Origin: Pseudomonas oryzicola
Lineage (GTDB): Bacteria; Pseudomonadota; Gammaproteobacteria; Pseudomonadales; Pseudomonadaceae
Direction: 5' to 3'
Assembly (NCBI RefSeq): GCF_014269185.2
Contig: NZ_JABWRZ020000002.1
Location: forward strand, 186,001-250,000
DNA length: 64,000 nucleotides
Numbering within the stretch: position 1 is the stretch's first letter; each line of letters begins with the position of its first letter. The notes under the pieces are model-generated. The model was not told where the DNA came from and searched no databases. It saw only the letters and a list, made by a program, of their open reading frames with translations. Of the stretch, positions 54,201 to 61,112 are shown one piece after another. The translations under genes and the position numbers were made by a program.

Positions 54201-56066
54201 GGCACGCAAGGCATTGAGTACCTGCCAAACCACGCGGTATTTCTTATTGTCATCAAGTGCCGTCTCGGGCGAGGTGTCCTTGCGGATACCGATGGGCAGA
54301 ATCACATAACCGTACTTTTTGCGACCAGCCGGGTCTTTACGCATCACACGACCGACCGACTGCACCACGTCCACCACGGAATCGCGGGGGTTCAGGAAAA
54401 TGGCAGCGTCCAGTGCCGGGACATCCACGCCTTCGGACAAGCAGCGGGCATTGGTCAGGATGCGGCATAGCGGCTCTTCCTTGCCGATGTTGCCCTTGAG
54501 CCAGGAGAGCTTCTGGTTGCGCTCGACTACGTTCATGGTGCCATCGACGTGTTTCGCCTCCAGTGCTGGCAGGTAGTCGATCTGGTCGCCCAGGTCGTCG
54601 GAAATGCGCACAAACTCGGCGGTCAGCAGCTTGGAGTGCTTGATCGACTGTGCGAAGGCGATGGCAGTGCGCATTGGTTGCGGATCGACACTGACATCCA
54701 TGCCATCCTCGGCGGCGACGTGCTTACCCAAGCCGTTCCAGCAGCCGACGATCTTCACCGCGTCATCCAGCTTGAGTTCGTCGCCGCTGTCGGCGATGCG
54801 CCTATTGAGCACCCTGCTGACGTGCAATTCATCAACAGCGATCACCAGCACCTTGTAGTCGGACAGCAGATCACGACGGACAGCTTCATCGAAGCGAAGC
54901 TGATGGAACACCGGGCCGAAGGTGGCCATATCGTCCATCGAGAAAACCTGCATATCGTTTTCTTCAGCCTTGCTCTTGCTGGCTTCGGCATAGATGCGCG
55001 GCGTGGCGGTCATGTAAAGCCGCTTGCCTGCCTTGATGTAGGCGTTGTCATGGACGCGCACGAATGCGGAGTGGTCTTCGCCGGGAGCGGTATAGCCCGC
55101 AGTGCGGTGAGCCTCATCGCACACCACCAGGTCGAACGCCATACCGGTTCTCTGCTGCGCCTGATGTACCACTTCGATGGACTGATAGGTCGAGAAGATC
55201 ACCGTGATGGCGCTCTCGTCCTGCGTTGCGGTGAGGGAGGCCGCGAGCTTGTTTGCATTCGTCGTGGCCGGATAAGCCAGTTCGTAGATGCGCATGTCCT
55301 CTTCATTGCGGCTGGCCTTGCTATCCGAGCACACAGCAAAGCAGCGCAACGGCACTCTGGCATCGGCTGTCCAGGCCCGCAACGTCTGCGACAGCAGTGC
55401 GATGGATGGCACTAGGAACAGTATGTTCTGCCCCGGCTTAACCATCTGCTCGGCAATGATGAGCGAGGTGTAGGTTTTGCCAGTGCCGCAGGCCATGATG
55501 AGCTTGCCACGGTCGTGGGCCTGAAAGCCTTTGGTGACATTGAGCAGGGCTTCGCTCTGATGTAGGCGAGGGTCTTTCTTGGGCAGTTTGCGCAGTTGAT
55601 CGGGCTTGTCCAGCGAGAACTGTGACCAGTCAATCGGGGAGGCTTCCAGGTCCTCCAAGGTCATCAGTTCGACCGGTATGGTCTGGCCTTCCAGTGCATC
55701 CGCCGCGTGCTTGGAGAGCGGCGCAGTTGCCACGATAAGTCGCTGGGTAAAGCCCCCCTTGCCGGAGAGTGTGAAGAAGTTACCCAGATCGCCCATTGGA
55801 ATCTGGGAGTCGTAAAACTTGCACTGGATCGCGCAGTAACCATCCTCATCGCGCAGCTTCGCCACCAAGTCGATACCGGTGTCCGGCAACTTATAACCAA
55901 GGGCTTCCCGCTGAGGCCAGTCCTTCCAGAACCAGACGTCTTCAAACAATGCAAGGTACTGCGGGTCAAGTTTGAGGTAGGTACGCATCAGCCGCTCGAA
56001 GCGGTCGCCTAGGTCACGGTTGAAAGCGGATTCATTCCTGTATTGCTGGAGGATGTCACGGATCAT
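51294..56066 (-). CDS. Type ISP restriction-modification enzyme (nuclease-helicase-methyltransferase-TRD fusion)
   Basis: A 1590-residue single-chain enzyme. An Mrr-like nuclease domain (D66 in DTGIDLVAK, Q81-x-K83 in AIQCKF) is followed by a superfamily 2 helicase motor (MACGTGKT at 191-198, VVCDEAHR near 315-321, TATPR near 353, QSVGRVMR) and an N6-adenine methyltransferase (motif I LDPFTGTGTF near 875, motif IV GNPPYSVG near 987). A long C-terminal target-recognition region completes it. Type ISP enzymes methylate one strand and cut between head-to-head sites after translocation. The start overlaps the recombinase stop (ATGA). Confidence 0.92.
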   Translation of the reverse strand: MIRDILQQYRNESAFNRDLGDRFERLMRTYLKLDPQYLALFEDVWFWKDWPQREALGYKLPDTGIDLVAKLRDEDGYCAIQCKFYDSQIPMGDLGNFFTLSGKGGFTQRLIVATAPLSKHAADALEGQTIPVELMTLEDLEASPIDWSQFSLDKPDQLRKLPKKDPRLHQSEALLNVTKGFQAHDRGKLIMACGTGKTYTSLIIAEQMVKPGQNILFLVPSIALLSQTLRAWTADARVPLRCFAVCSDSKASRNEEDMRIYELAYPATTNANKLAASLTATQDESAITVIFSTYQSIEVVHQAQQRTGMAFDLVVCDEAHRTAGYTAPGEDHSAFVRVHDNAYIKAGKRLYMTATPRIYAEASKSKAEENDMQVFSMDDMATFGPVFHQLRFDEAVRRDLLSDYKVLVIAVDELHVSRVLNRRIADSGDELKLDDAVKIVGCWNGLGKHVAAEDGMDVSVDPQPMRTAIAFAQSIKHSKLLTAEFVRISDDLGDQIDYLPALEAKHVDGTMNVVERNQKLSWLKGNIGKEEPLCRILTNARCLSEGVDVPALDAAIFLNPRDSVVDVVQSVGRVMRKDPAGRKKYGYVILPIGIRKDTSPETALDDNKKYRVVWQVLNALRAHDDRLDKQFATIDLTGKGNGVVNVIGVGGGNEKANSFGGEQLGFAFDPEELGKWQDAMFAKIVTKCGNRRYWEDWAKDIAEIADRHQMRIRALLEKPYSKGKKAFDEFLKGVRKNLNPSVSQNDAIEMLAQHIITKPVFDALFEGYAFTSMNPVSQSMQKIMDILEAQALDKEHETLEGFYASVRERASGITDPKGRQKIIVELYDKFFKTAFPRMVERLGIVYTPVEIVDFILHSADAALQEHFGTRLADQNVHILDPFTGTGTFPVRLIETGLIPPDQLPYKYRHDMHANEIVLLAYYIAAINIEEAFHRVTGQEYEPFPGIVLTDTFQMSEPQNGDIDEGLPENHERADRQKARDIRVIVGNPPYSVGQDGGNDNNQNLKYSRLDGRIAVTYAAHSTAKLKNSLYDSYIRAFRWASDRIKDEGIVCFVTNGGWIDGNTMDGFRKTLQDEFSDVYVFNLRGNQRTSGELSRKEGGKVFGSGSRTPVAITLLVKRKAHTGKATVRYHDIGDYLTREQKLDIITGFGSHQSVPWQTLEPNEHHDWINQRSGDFNAFVPFNDAPDAIFAMRSSGVKTNRDTWVYNPSRAALEGNVKRMIDRYNEQVALHSERCKAAGSDAYKMAMDLADPNPRNIKWTRELFTDLSRGKLCEFDPDGIRVAEYRPFCKQWVYFNRRLNNCVYQQPKLYPTAKHRNLAIQLTGNGASKDFSCLMGNILPDLEVISKGLCFPLYWYEPATEKAAQSGFSFDGDNGDAAEAHGYVKRDGITDVALANFRKHYADATITKEAIFYYCYGVLHSPEYREQYASDLKKVLPRIPYAPDFGAFEQAGRALAALHLDYEVIEPWPVIEEAKEKGDLNDFAYYRVEKMRFASAGGREKDKSVLIFNGRITLKNIPPETHEYVVNGKSALEWVMERYEPYTDKDSGIKNDPNEWCREHEDPTYILNLVKRVIRVSVETVKIVGGLPSIQ

Positions 56067-56668
56067 GGTGTTTTCTTCACTGGCTGGGCCTCGACCACTC
56101 CAAGCTCCCGGCGTGGTGCGGCCTTGTAGATTGTCGTTCTGGATACGTTGTAGCGTTCAGCGATCTGGCTGACCGGAATGGTCGGATCAGACATGAGTCG
56201 CTTGATCTCTTTGACCTGCTGAGGTGTCAGCTTTGGCCTGCGGCCACCCGACCGGCCACGGGCACGTGCAGCCACAAGCCCTGCTCGGGTGCGTTCTCGG
56301 ATCAGGTTGCGCTCGAACTCGGCGAGTGCGGCGAAAACATGGAAAACCAGCTTGCCCGCTGCGCTATTTGTTTCGATTTTTTCGGTTAGGCTTTCAAAAC
56401 CGACGCCCTTCTTCTCTAGCTCACCGATGATGCGCACAAGGTCGGGCAGGCTGCGCCCCAGCCTGTCAAGACGCCAAACCACGAGGGTGTCGCTCTCGCG
56501 CAGGGCTTTCAGGCACGCTGCCAGTTCTCTGCGCTCGGCATCTTTGCCGCTGGCGGTGTCGGAGTACAAGCAGCCGTCGGCAATGCCAGCCCGATGCAGC
56601 GCGTCAAGCTGCAAGTCAAGGTTCTGGTCATCTGTTGAAACTCGGGCGTATCCGATGCGTTGCCCCAT
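56063..56668 (-). CDS. Serine recombinase (resolvase/invertase family)
   Basis: A 201-residue small serine recombinase. The catalytic serine is S11 in GYARVSTDDQNLDLQLDAL, with the arginine-rich active-site stretch VVWRLDRLGRSLPDLV and a C-terminal HTH (VSQIAERYNVSRTTIYKAA). Its TGA overlaps the restriction enzyme ATG (ATGA), so the two form a coupled pair. A 28-bp inverted site suited to a dimer lies 28 bp upstream. It is too short and of the wrong class to be the island integrase. Confidence 0.93.
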   Translation of the reverse strand: MGQRIGYARVSTDDQNLDLQLDALHRAGIADGCLYSDTASGKDAERRELAACLKALRESDTLVVWRLDRLGRSLPDLVRIIGELEKKGVGFESLTEKIETNSAAGKLVFHVFAALAEFERNLIRERTRAGLVAARARGRSGGRRPKLTPQQVKEIKRLMSDPTIPVSQIAERYNVSRTTIYKAAPRRELGVVEAQPVKKTP

Positions 56669-56695
56669 GCCGTTCGCTTCCGTCGTACATGAATA

Positions 56696-56723
56696 TGTCC
56701 AGCAAACGCATGTTTGGCGGACT
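56696..56723. promoter_or_regulatory. Putative recombinase binding site (res-like subsite)
   Basis: A 28-bp imperfect palindrome: arms TGTCCAGCAAAC and GTTTGGCGGACT around GCAT, with 9 of 12 arm positions symmetric. A 12-4-12 layout is the size of a resolvase dimer subsite. It lies just upstream of the recombinase start, where autoregulatory res sites are usually found. 56724-56937 shows nothing else I can name. Confidence 0.45.
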
Positions 56724-56937
56724 TTGAAAAATTGACGGAAATATTAACAACCTAATGGCATTCTGGACAGACGAACGAGTACTGGCCACAGGTGTTCAGA
56801 AAACTACCGTTTTGTGAACGCCCCGCCTTCCTCTAGACGCCCGCTTGGAGCTACAAGCGCGCCAAGGGCGCTCGCGGAAGCAGCAAGAGGTTTGGAATGA
56901 GCGCCTGTTGAAAAAATGAGAGGCTGATGCACAGCCA

Positions 56938-57111
56938 CTATTCGTGCGTGGTCTGGTCGTGCGCTCCAATCGCAAGGGCTAGCTGTCGCAACAAAATAAC
57001 CAGCTCTGCTGGGTCGCCTTTGCGTATCACGTCAGCGAGCAGTTCAGCCGCATATGCAGGGTCTGCACTCAGCTGCTCGGACATCGCCTCGTCGTGCGAT
57101 CGATCTCTCAT
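56938..57111 (-). CDS. Short antitoxin-like protein (truncated addiction-module antidote family)
   Basis: A 57-residue protein starting MRDRSHDEAMSEQLSADPAY and continuing AAELLADVIRKGDPAELVIL. This matches the N-terminal half of probable addiction-module antidote proteins (HigA2-like: D-P-x-x-A-x-x-L-L ... G-D-x-x-E-L ... L-R-Q). The C-terminal helix-turn-helix of full-length members (about 95-100 residues) is absent, since the frame ends ALAIGAHDQTTHE. No toxin partner is adjacent. A good GGGCAGGA ribosome-binding site supports expression. Confidence 0.55.
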   Translation of the reverse strand: MRDRSHDEAMSEQLSADPAYAAELLADVIRKGDPAELVILLRQLALAIGAHDQTTHE

Positions 57112-57266
57112 TCCTGCCCTTCCCTTTGACACACATGAACTAAAGCAATCCAGCATGCATCGAGCAAGACAGGACTGCACCGAGCCCACAGAGTCGAACG
57201 TAAGGTAGCAAATCGGCTATCGGTTTTTGAGTTTGTATGTCCAAAGAACCGACCAGACCTGGGAGA

Positions 57267-57638
57267 TCATTTGTGAGCTTTAACAATATCTCCCATCTTC
57301 ATTCCTATGGCTACCTGTAACCTCCGAAACTCCACCATCACACTTTCCACATCAATCGCGCTCGCGCCTTCTCCACGTTTCTCTGCAAGCCAGAGTTTTA
57401 ACAGACCAGCAACCCGTCCGAGGTCGCCACTCACCTTGGCCAAGTCACCCACGGCGGTCAGGTCAACGACCGATCGAATGGGCGTGTTCAGCCCGAGTGC
57501 CCGCAGGTAGCCCGAACGTGACATGCCCGCTTCTTCGGCGCGCTCGGTGATAGTCGCCTTTTCCTCGTTAGTCACCCACACCTCTATCGGCTTTCCGCGT
57601 CTTCGAGGTGGGGCCTTTCCGTTGGTGCCCTCTGTCAT
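57267..57638 (-). CDS. traJ: TraJ-type relaxosome protein (IncP mobilisation)
   Basis: A 123-residue homologue of IncP TraJ, the oriT-recognition protein that recruits relaxase TraI. Matching parts are the basic N-terminus, VTNEEKATITERAEEAGMSR, SGYLRALGL, and the characteristic LAKVSGDLGRVAGLLKLWL near 65-83. It is divergent from traK across the putative oriT, exactly the IncP order. In IncP plasmids traI follows traJ; here no relaxase follows, only an antitoxin-like frame 155 bp downstream. Confidence 0.85.
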   Translation of the reverse strand: MTEGTNGKAPPRRRGKPIEVWVTNEEKATITERAEEAGMSRSGYLRALGLNTPIRSVVDLTAVGDLAKVSGDLGRVAGLLKLWLAEKRGEGASAIDVESVMVEFRRLQVAIGMKMGDIVKAHK

Positions 57639-57689
57639 GGCTTTTTCTCCTGTTGTTGCTTTTCAGCTATTAGACGCGGCAGCGGTTGG

Positions 57690-57725
57690 GCCTCGCAGAG
57701 CAAGATACCGTTGAGCCGAAGGGGA
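57690..57725. other. Putative oriT nick region
   Basis: On the minus strand, TATCTTGC at 57700-57707 fits the IncP-type nick consensus (TATCCTG|C with one change). It lies 60 bp upstream of traJ. Direct repeats CGGTTGGGCC (57683-57692) and CCGTTGAGCC flank it. The traJ-traK intergenic region of 299 bp is where IncP oriT lies. The nick position is an inference. Confidence 0.5.
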
Positions 57726-57842
57726 ATAAGGGGGCGGTGTTGGATGGGGAAGGGCTTGCCCGTACCCGTACAACACACATCTTGCCGTCCAATGAAGCGC
57801 AAACATGTGCATATCTCTGCGAATAGCTCTGGACTAGTACCA

Positions 57843-57925
57843 CTAAGCATACTTACGCATATATACGCTAGGTTGAGCGTGGCACAGATGCAACTTTATG
57901 CGCATACTTGCGTAATCATGCTTAG
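57843..57925. repeat. Repeats upstream of traK, probable TraK-binding/oriT half
   Basis: CTAAGCAT (57843-57850) and ATGCTTAG (57918-57925) are exact complements. Within them GCATACTTACG and GCATACTTGCG repeat directly, along with two TACGC copies. The stretch is AT-rich and lies immediately before traK, like the bent TraK-binding half of IncP oriT. It may double as the traK promoter and operator. Confidence 0.5.
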
Positions 57926-57937
57926 GCAGAGCTTGCG

Positions 57938-58303
57938 ATGAAGAACACACCGAAAGAGGGACTTAGCGGCGCGGGTCGGGTAGCATTTCTAGCGCGTCTT
58001 GAGGAATTCCGAGTCCTGATTCAGGCCGGTTGGCCGGTGACGGTCGTATACGAGAATCATGGTGGACATAAGACGAGCCTCAGCTACAGTCAGTTCGCCC
58101 GATACGTTGGTAAATACATCCGCACACCGACCAAACGCGGAGCCCAGCGAGCAAGGGCTACGGACGGAACACAAACCCCAACGACACCGTTGCTTGAGCA
58201 AAGGCAATCTACCCACCCAACGCAACCAAGCACCATGTCGAAACGTCAGCCTGGGTTTCAGCATGACCCAAGCAGCGGAAACAATCGTGACGATCTCATC
58301 TAA
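57938..58303 (+). CDS. traK: TraK-type oriT-binding protein
   Basis: A 121-residue protein resembling IncP TraK, which wraps oriT and helps relaxosome assembly. The N-terminal VAFLARLEEFRVLIQAGWPV and SYSQFARYVGKYI match the TraK pattern (R-x-x-V-x-x-x-L-x-x-G-x-x-x ... SY-x-x-F). A basic, proline/threonine-rich tail ends with QPGFQHDPSSGNNRDDLI, like the TraK end GFTFNP...KDLL. Divergent from traJ. The other IncP tra genes (traL, traM) do not follow. Confidence 0.82.
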   Translation: MKNTPKEGLSGAGRVAFLARLEEFRVLIQAGWPVTVVYENHGGHKTSLSYSQFARYVGKYIRTPTKRGAQRARATDGTQTPTTPLLEQRQSTHPTQPSTMSKRQPGFQHDPSSGNNRDDLI

Positions 58304-58328
58304 AATTTATGAGTTTCTGTGCCTACCT

Positions 58329-58370
58329 GGGACACGATCAGTGCCGACTGACCGAAAATCACGGTCAGTC
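58329..58370. promoter_or_regulatory. Island box A and a 9-bp palindrome after traK
   Basis: GACACGATCAG at 58331-58341 is a variant of the motif shared by the trbJ and alpA promoter regions. It is followed by a perfect inverted repeat GACTGACCG / CGGTCAGTC (58346-58354, 58362-58370) around AAAATCA. The palindrome has no T-run directly after it, so an operator is as likely as a terminator. Confidence 0.45.
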
Positions 58371-58442
58371 TGGCGTTTAATTATTTTTAGGGCGAACCAC
58401 AGCGACATTCATCACAGTCGATATCGTCCATGTCAACCTAAC

Positions 58443-58509
58443 TAGCCAATCATTCTATCGATGCAACTGGCATATCGGGGCACGATCAGGCACGAATAAT
58501 AGTGACTGA
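58443..58509 (+). promoter_or_regulatory. Shared island promoter block (copy B) of the trbJ operon
   Basis: Blocks TAGCCAATCATTC (58443-58455), GGCACGATCAGGCAC (58479-58493) and GTGACTGA (58502-58509) recur on the opposite strand before alpA with the same or nearly the same spacing (36 and 23 versus 36 and 24 bases). The 15-bp block starts 45 bases before the trbJ ATG and 44 before the alpA ATG. The two regions are clearly related and probably bind one regulator. Confidence 0.7.
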
Positions 58510-58523
58510 TCGAGGTCAATCAT

Positions 58524-59363
58524 ATGCGTAATATATTCGCAGCCCGATTCAAAGACAAAACGCTGTCAGAATACATCTCGAACGAAACACCCGCTTCTCC
58601 GCTCCAAAAACTCCTACGCCAAGCGGCCTATAGCACCAAAATAGTCGGAGCCGCTTTTATAGCGATGGCCGTATACATCGCCCCGGCCCCGGCCTATGCA
58701 ATCTACTGTTCGAACTGCTCAACGTTCTATCAGCAAATTTTTGAGTACGCTGAGGCGGTTAACACGGCTCTGAACACCGCCAAGCAACTGCAAACCCAGA
58801 TGCAGCAGTATCAAAGCATGATCACGCAGGGCACGGGCTTGCCTGATTCGATGTTCGGCAGTATCGCGGCTGATCTTAAAAACGTGATGAACGTCTACGA
58901 CCGCTCGCAGGCGTTGGGCCGCCAAATCCAGAATATGGATTCGCAGTTCAACACGGCTTTCCCCGGCTTCATTTCGTACCTGAATCAAGCTGCCAACTCG
59001 GCTGAGTCACCGACACAAGATCGCTATCAGACGTGGTCTGAGCAAGGCCGCGATAACGTGAAAGCTGCGCTAGAAGCGGCGAACCTCAATACCAGCACCT
59101 TTGAGTCTGAGGGCGAGCAGCTTGACCGCATGATGACCCGTTCACAGTCGGCTGTGGGCCGGATGCAAGCACTTCAGGCGGGCAACGAAATAGCCTCGCA
59201 GAACGTACAGCAGTTGCAAAAGTTGCGCGATCTGGTGGCTACGCAAATCAACATGCAGGGCAACTATCTGGCTCAACAGGGTGACCGTACAGCAGCCAGC
59301 GAAGCTACCGAACAGCAGTTTGAAGCGCGCAAAAATACACGCGGCGGCGTAAAGGGGTACTGA
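58524..59363 (+). CDS. trbJ: TrbJ, VirB5-type conjugation pilus-tip protein
   Basis: A 279-residue exported protein of the TrbJ/VirB5 family, a minor pilus component in mating-pair formation. A long N-terminus leads to a signal segment (VGAAFIAMAVYIAPAPAYA) cleaved before IYCSNC. The helical middle is typical (NTALNTAKQLQTQMQQYQSM). The C-terminus ends FEARKNTRGGVKGY. The start ATG at 58524 follows a GAGG ribosome-binding site. It is followed by trbK-like and trbL, the IncP order J-K-L, but trbB-trbI do not precede it. Confidence 0.85.
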   Translation: MRNIFAARFKDKTLSEYISNETPASPLQKLLRQAAYSTKIVGAAFIAMAVYIAPAPAYAIYCSNCSTFYQQIFEYAEAVNTALNTAKQLQTQMQQYQSMITQGTGLPDSMFGSIAADLKNVMNVYDRSQALGRQIQNMDSQFNTAFPGFISYLNQAANSAESPTQDRYQTWSEQGRDNVKAALEAANLNTSTFESEGEQLDRMMTRSQSAVGRMQALQAGNEIASQNVQQLQKLRDLVATQINMQGNYLAQQGDRTAASEATEQQFEARKNTRGGVKGY

Positions 59364-59365
59364 GA

Positions 59366-59548
59366 ATGACTATTTCGAAATGGCTCATCGCGTTGATCTG
59401 CTCCGGCTCTGCACTAACCGGTTCTATGGTCACCGTGGCGGTTCAACGCAACAGCGAATGTACATCGGTGGCGGAGCAGCAACAGCGCGACGCTGATGCC
59501 TCGTTTGAAGCACGCCCGAACACTCGCGGCGGCGTTAAGGGGTACTAG
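59366..59548 (+). CDS. TrbK-like small membrane/exported protein
   Basis: A 60-residue protein with one N-terminal hydrophobic segment (WLIALICSGSALTGSMVTVA). Its place between trbJ and trbL is that of TrbK, the entry-exclusion lipoprotein of IncP plasmids, but I see no good lipobox, so the call rests on position and size. Its last 14 residues, FEARPNTRGGVKGY, repeat the TrbJ C-terminus with one change, and the DNA is similar there too. Two bases separate it from trbJ and two from trbL. Confidence 0.6.
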   Translation: MTISKWLIALICSGSALTGSMVTVAVQRNSECTSVAEQQQRDADASFEARPNTRGGVKGY

Positions 59549-59550
59549 CT

Positions 59551-61110
59551 ATGGATCGTCGCCTACTGTTCTTCCTCGTCTTGGCGAGTGTATTCGTGAG
59601 CGGAGATGCTATGGCCGCGACCGACCTTTCCCATGCCGACACTTCGGTCCAGGGCCTACTCGACCTCGTTTTACAGCAGTCGCACCAGTGGTCAGGAAAG
59701 CTGTATGACTACGCGATCAGATTATTCTGGCTGTTGGCCTCGATTCAGTTCATCTGGACGTTCATGCCTCTGGTCATGAAGCAAGCCGACTTCGGCGAGA
59801 TTGTCGGCGAGCTGCTGCGCTTCGTCCTGGTGGTCGGTTTCTTCCTTGCCGTTATGAAGTACTCGGTGGAGTGGTCATCTGCCATTGTCGATAGTTTCCG
59901 CGATGCGGCGGCATCTGCGAGCGGCCTCGAGCGCGCGTTAGAACCCGGCGATATGTTGGCGGTTGCGCTGGATTTTGGCCGCACCATGGTGAAGGGCATA
60001 TCAGTGTTTTCGCCGGCGAAAGGACTTCTGATCGCAGTTTGCGCAATCCTTGTATTGGCGTGTTTCGCCTTCATCGCTGCATTCATGTTCGTAACGCTCG
60101 TAGAGTCTTACGTCATCATCAATGCTTCGGTGCTGTTCTTTGGCTTTGGCGGCTCACAATGGACGCGTGATTTTGCAATCGCCCCAATGCGTTTCACCGT
60201 CGCAATCGGAGCCAAGCTGTTCGTCTTAACGCTGATTGTCGGCCTAATCATTCAGTCGGCCAAGCAGTGGTTGGCCGCCTACACCAATGACGAAGCGTCG
60301 TTGATGACGATGGTTGGTTTGGCCCTGGTGTGCTGCTATCTGACAAAGACCATTCCTGACCTCATCGGCGGCATGATAAGTGGCACCTCGATGGGTGGTG
60401 GATCAGCCATCGGTGGTATGGCGGCGGCTGGTGCTGCCGGTGCAGCGGCGGCAATCGCGACCATCGCCACCGCCGGGTCGGCCGCACCTGCCGCTGCCGG
60501 TGCTCTCGGTGCTGCTGGCAGCAGTGGTGCGGCCGGTGCAGCGGGTGCCGGTGACATCAGCAGTGGCAGTCTGGCAGGGGCTATCAACTCCAGCTTTGCC
60601 GGTGGTGCCGCTTCGTCTGTAGGTGGCGCAACGTCCTCCGGCGTGGGGGCCTGCACTGGCGGCGGCGCAGCGACCAACGGGGCAAGCTCCGCAGGTGCGA
60701 GGACTGGCGGTGCTGCAGCCAATCCATCGGCTACGCCAAGCAATGGCGTCCAGCAAGCCAGGAACGCCGCACAGAGCGGCGATGACAATGATCAGAAAGC
60801 AACACCGAAAGGGGGAACTGTTAGTTCCGGCAACACACTGTCCCAAGCGGCCAATGGTGGTGCAAAAGCGCTTGGCGTAATCGCCTCGCTGACAGTCCCG
60901 GGCATGGAGAATGCACACTCAGCGTCGCTTGGCGCTGGTCTTATACAGCCAGCTCACGGTGACTCCAGTTCGCTCAAATCCGCAGCGCCGACAGCGGAAG
61001 CCCCAGGTATGGAATCAAATATCATTCGACCAGATACGAACACCAGCTCGAATTCCGGTCGCACCGACGTTTCGAGCATAACCTCAAGCAATGACCAGCC
61101 GGAGAAATAA
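59551..61110 (+). CDS. trbL: TrbL, VirB6-type conjugation inner-membrane channel protein
   Basis: A 519-residue polytopic protein. An N-terminal signal-like helix is followed by about six membrane helices between residues 50 and 275 (FWLLASIQFIWTFMPLVM; ILVLACFAFIAAFMFVTLVE). A glycine/alanine-rich stretch at about 270-380 leads into a polar, disordered tail. This is the TrbL/VirB6 plan, the channel core of the type IV secretion inner-membrane complex. Spacing to neighbours is 2 bp on both sides. Confidence 0.88.
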   Translation: MDRRLLFFLVLASVFVSGDAMAATDLSHADTSVQGLLDLVLQQSHQWSGKLYDYAIRLFWLLASIQFIWTFMPLVMKQADFGEIVGELLRFVLVVGFFLAVMKYSVEWSSAIVDSFRDAAASASGLERALEPGDMLAVALDFGRTMVKGISVFSPAKGLLIAVCAILVLACFAFIAAFMFVTLVESYVIINASVLFFGFGGSQWTRDFAIAPMRFTVAIGAKLFVLTLIVGLIIQSAKQWLAAYTNDEASLMTMVGLALVCCYLTKTIPDLIGGMISGTSMGGGSAIGGMAAAGAAGAAAAIATIATAGSAAPAAAGALGAAGSSGAAGAAGAGDISSGSLAGAINSSFAGGAASSVGGATSSGVGACTGGGAATNGASSAGARTGGAAANPSATPSNGVQQARNAAQSGDDNDQKATPKGGTVSSGNTLSQAANGGAKALGVIASLTVPGMENAHSASLGAGLIQPAHGDSSSLKSAAPTAEAPGMESNIIRPDTNTSSNSGRTDVSSITSSNDQPEK

Positions 61111-61112
61111 CC

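Noticed and set aside
56063..56668. Serine recombinase as the island integrase
   Set aside because: It is a small resolvase/invertase type; guaA islands use tyrosine integrases placed next to guaA, which is outside the window.
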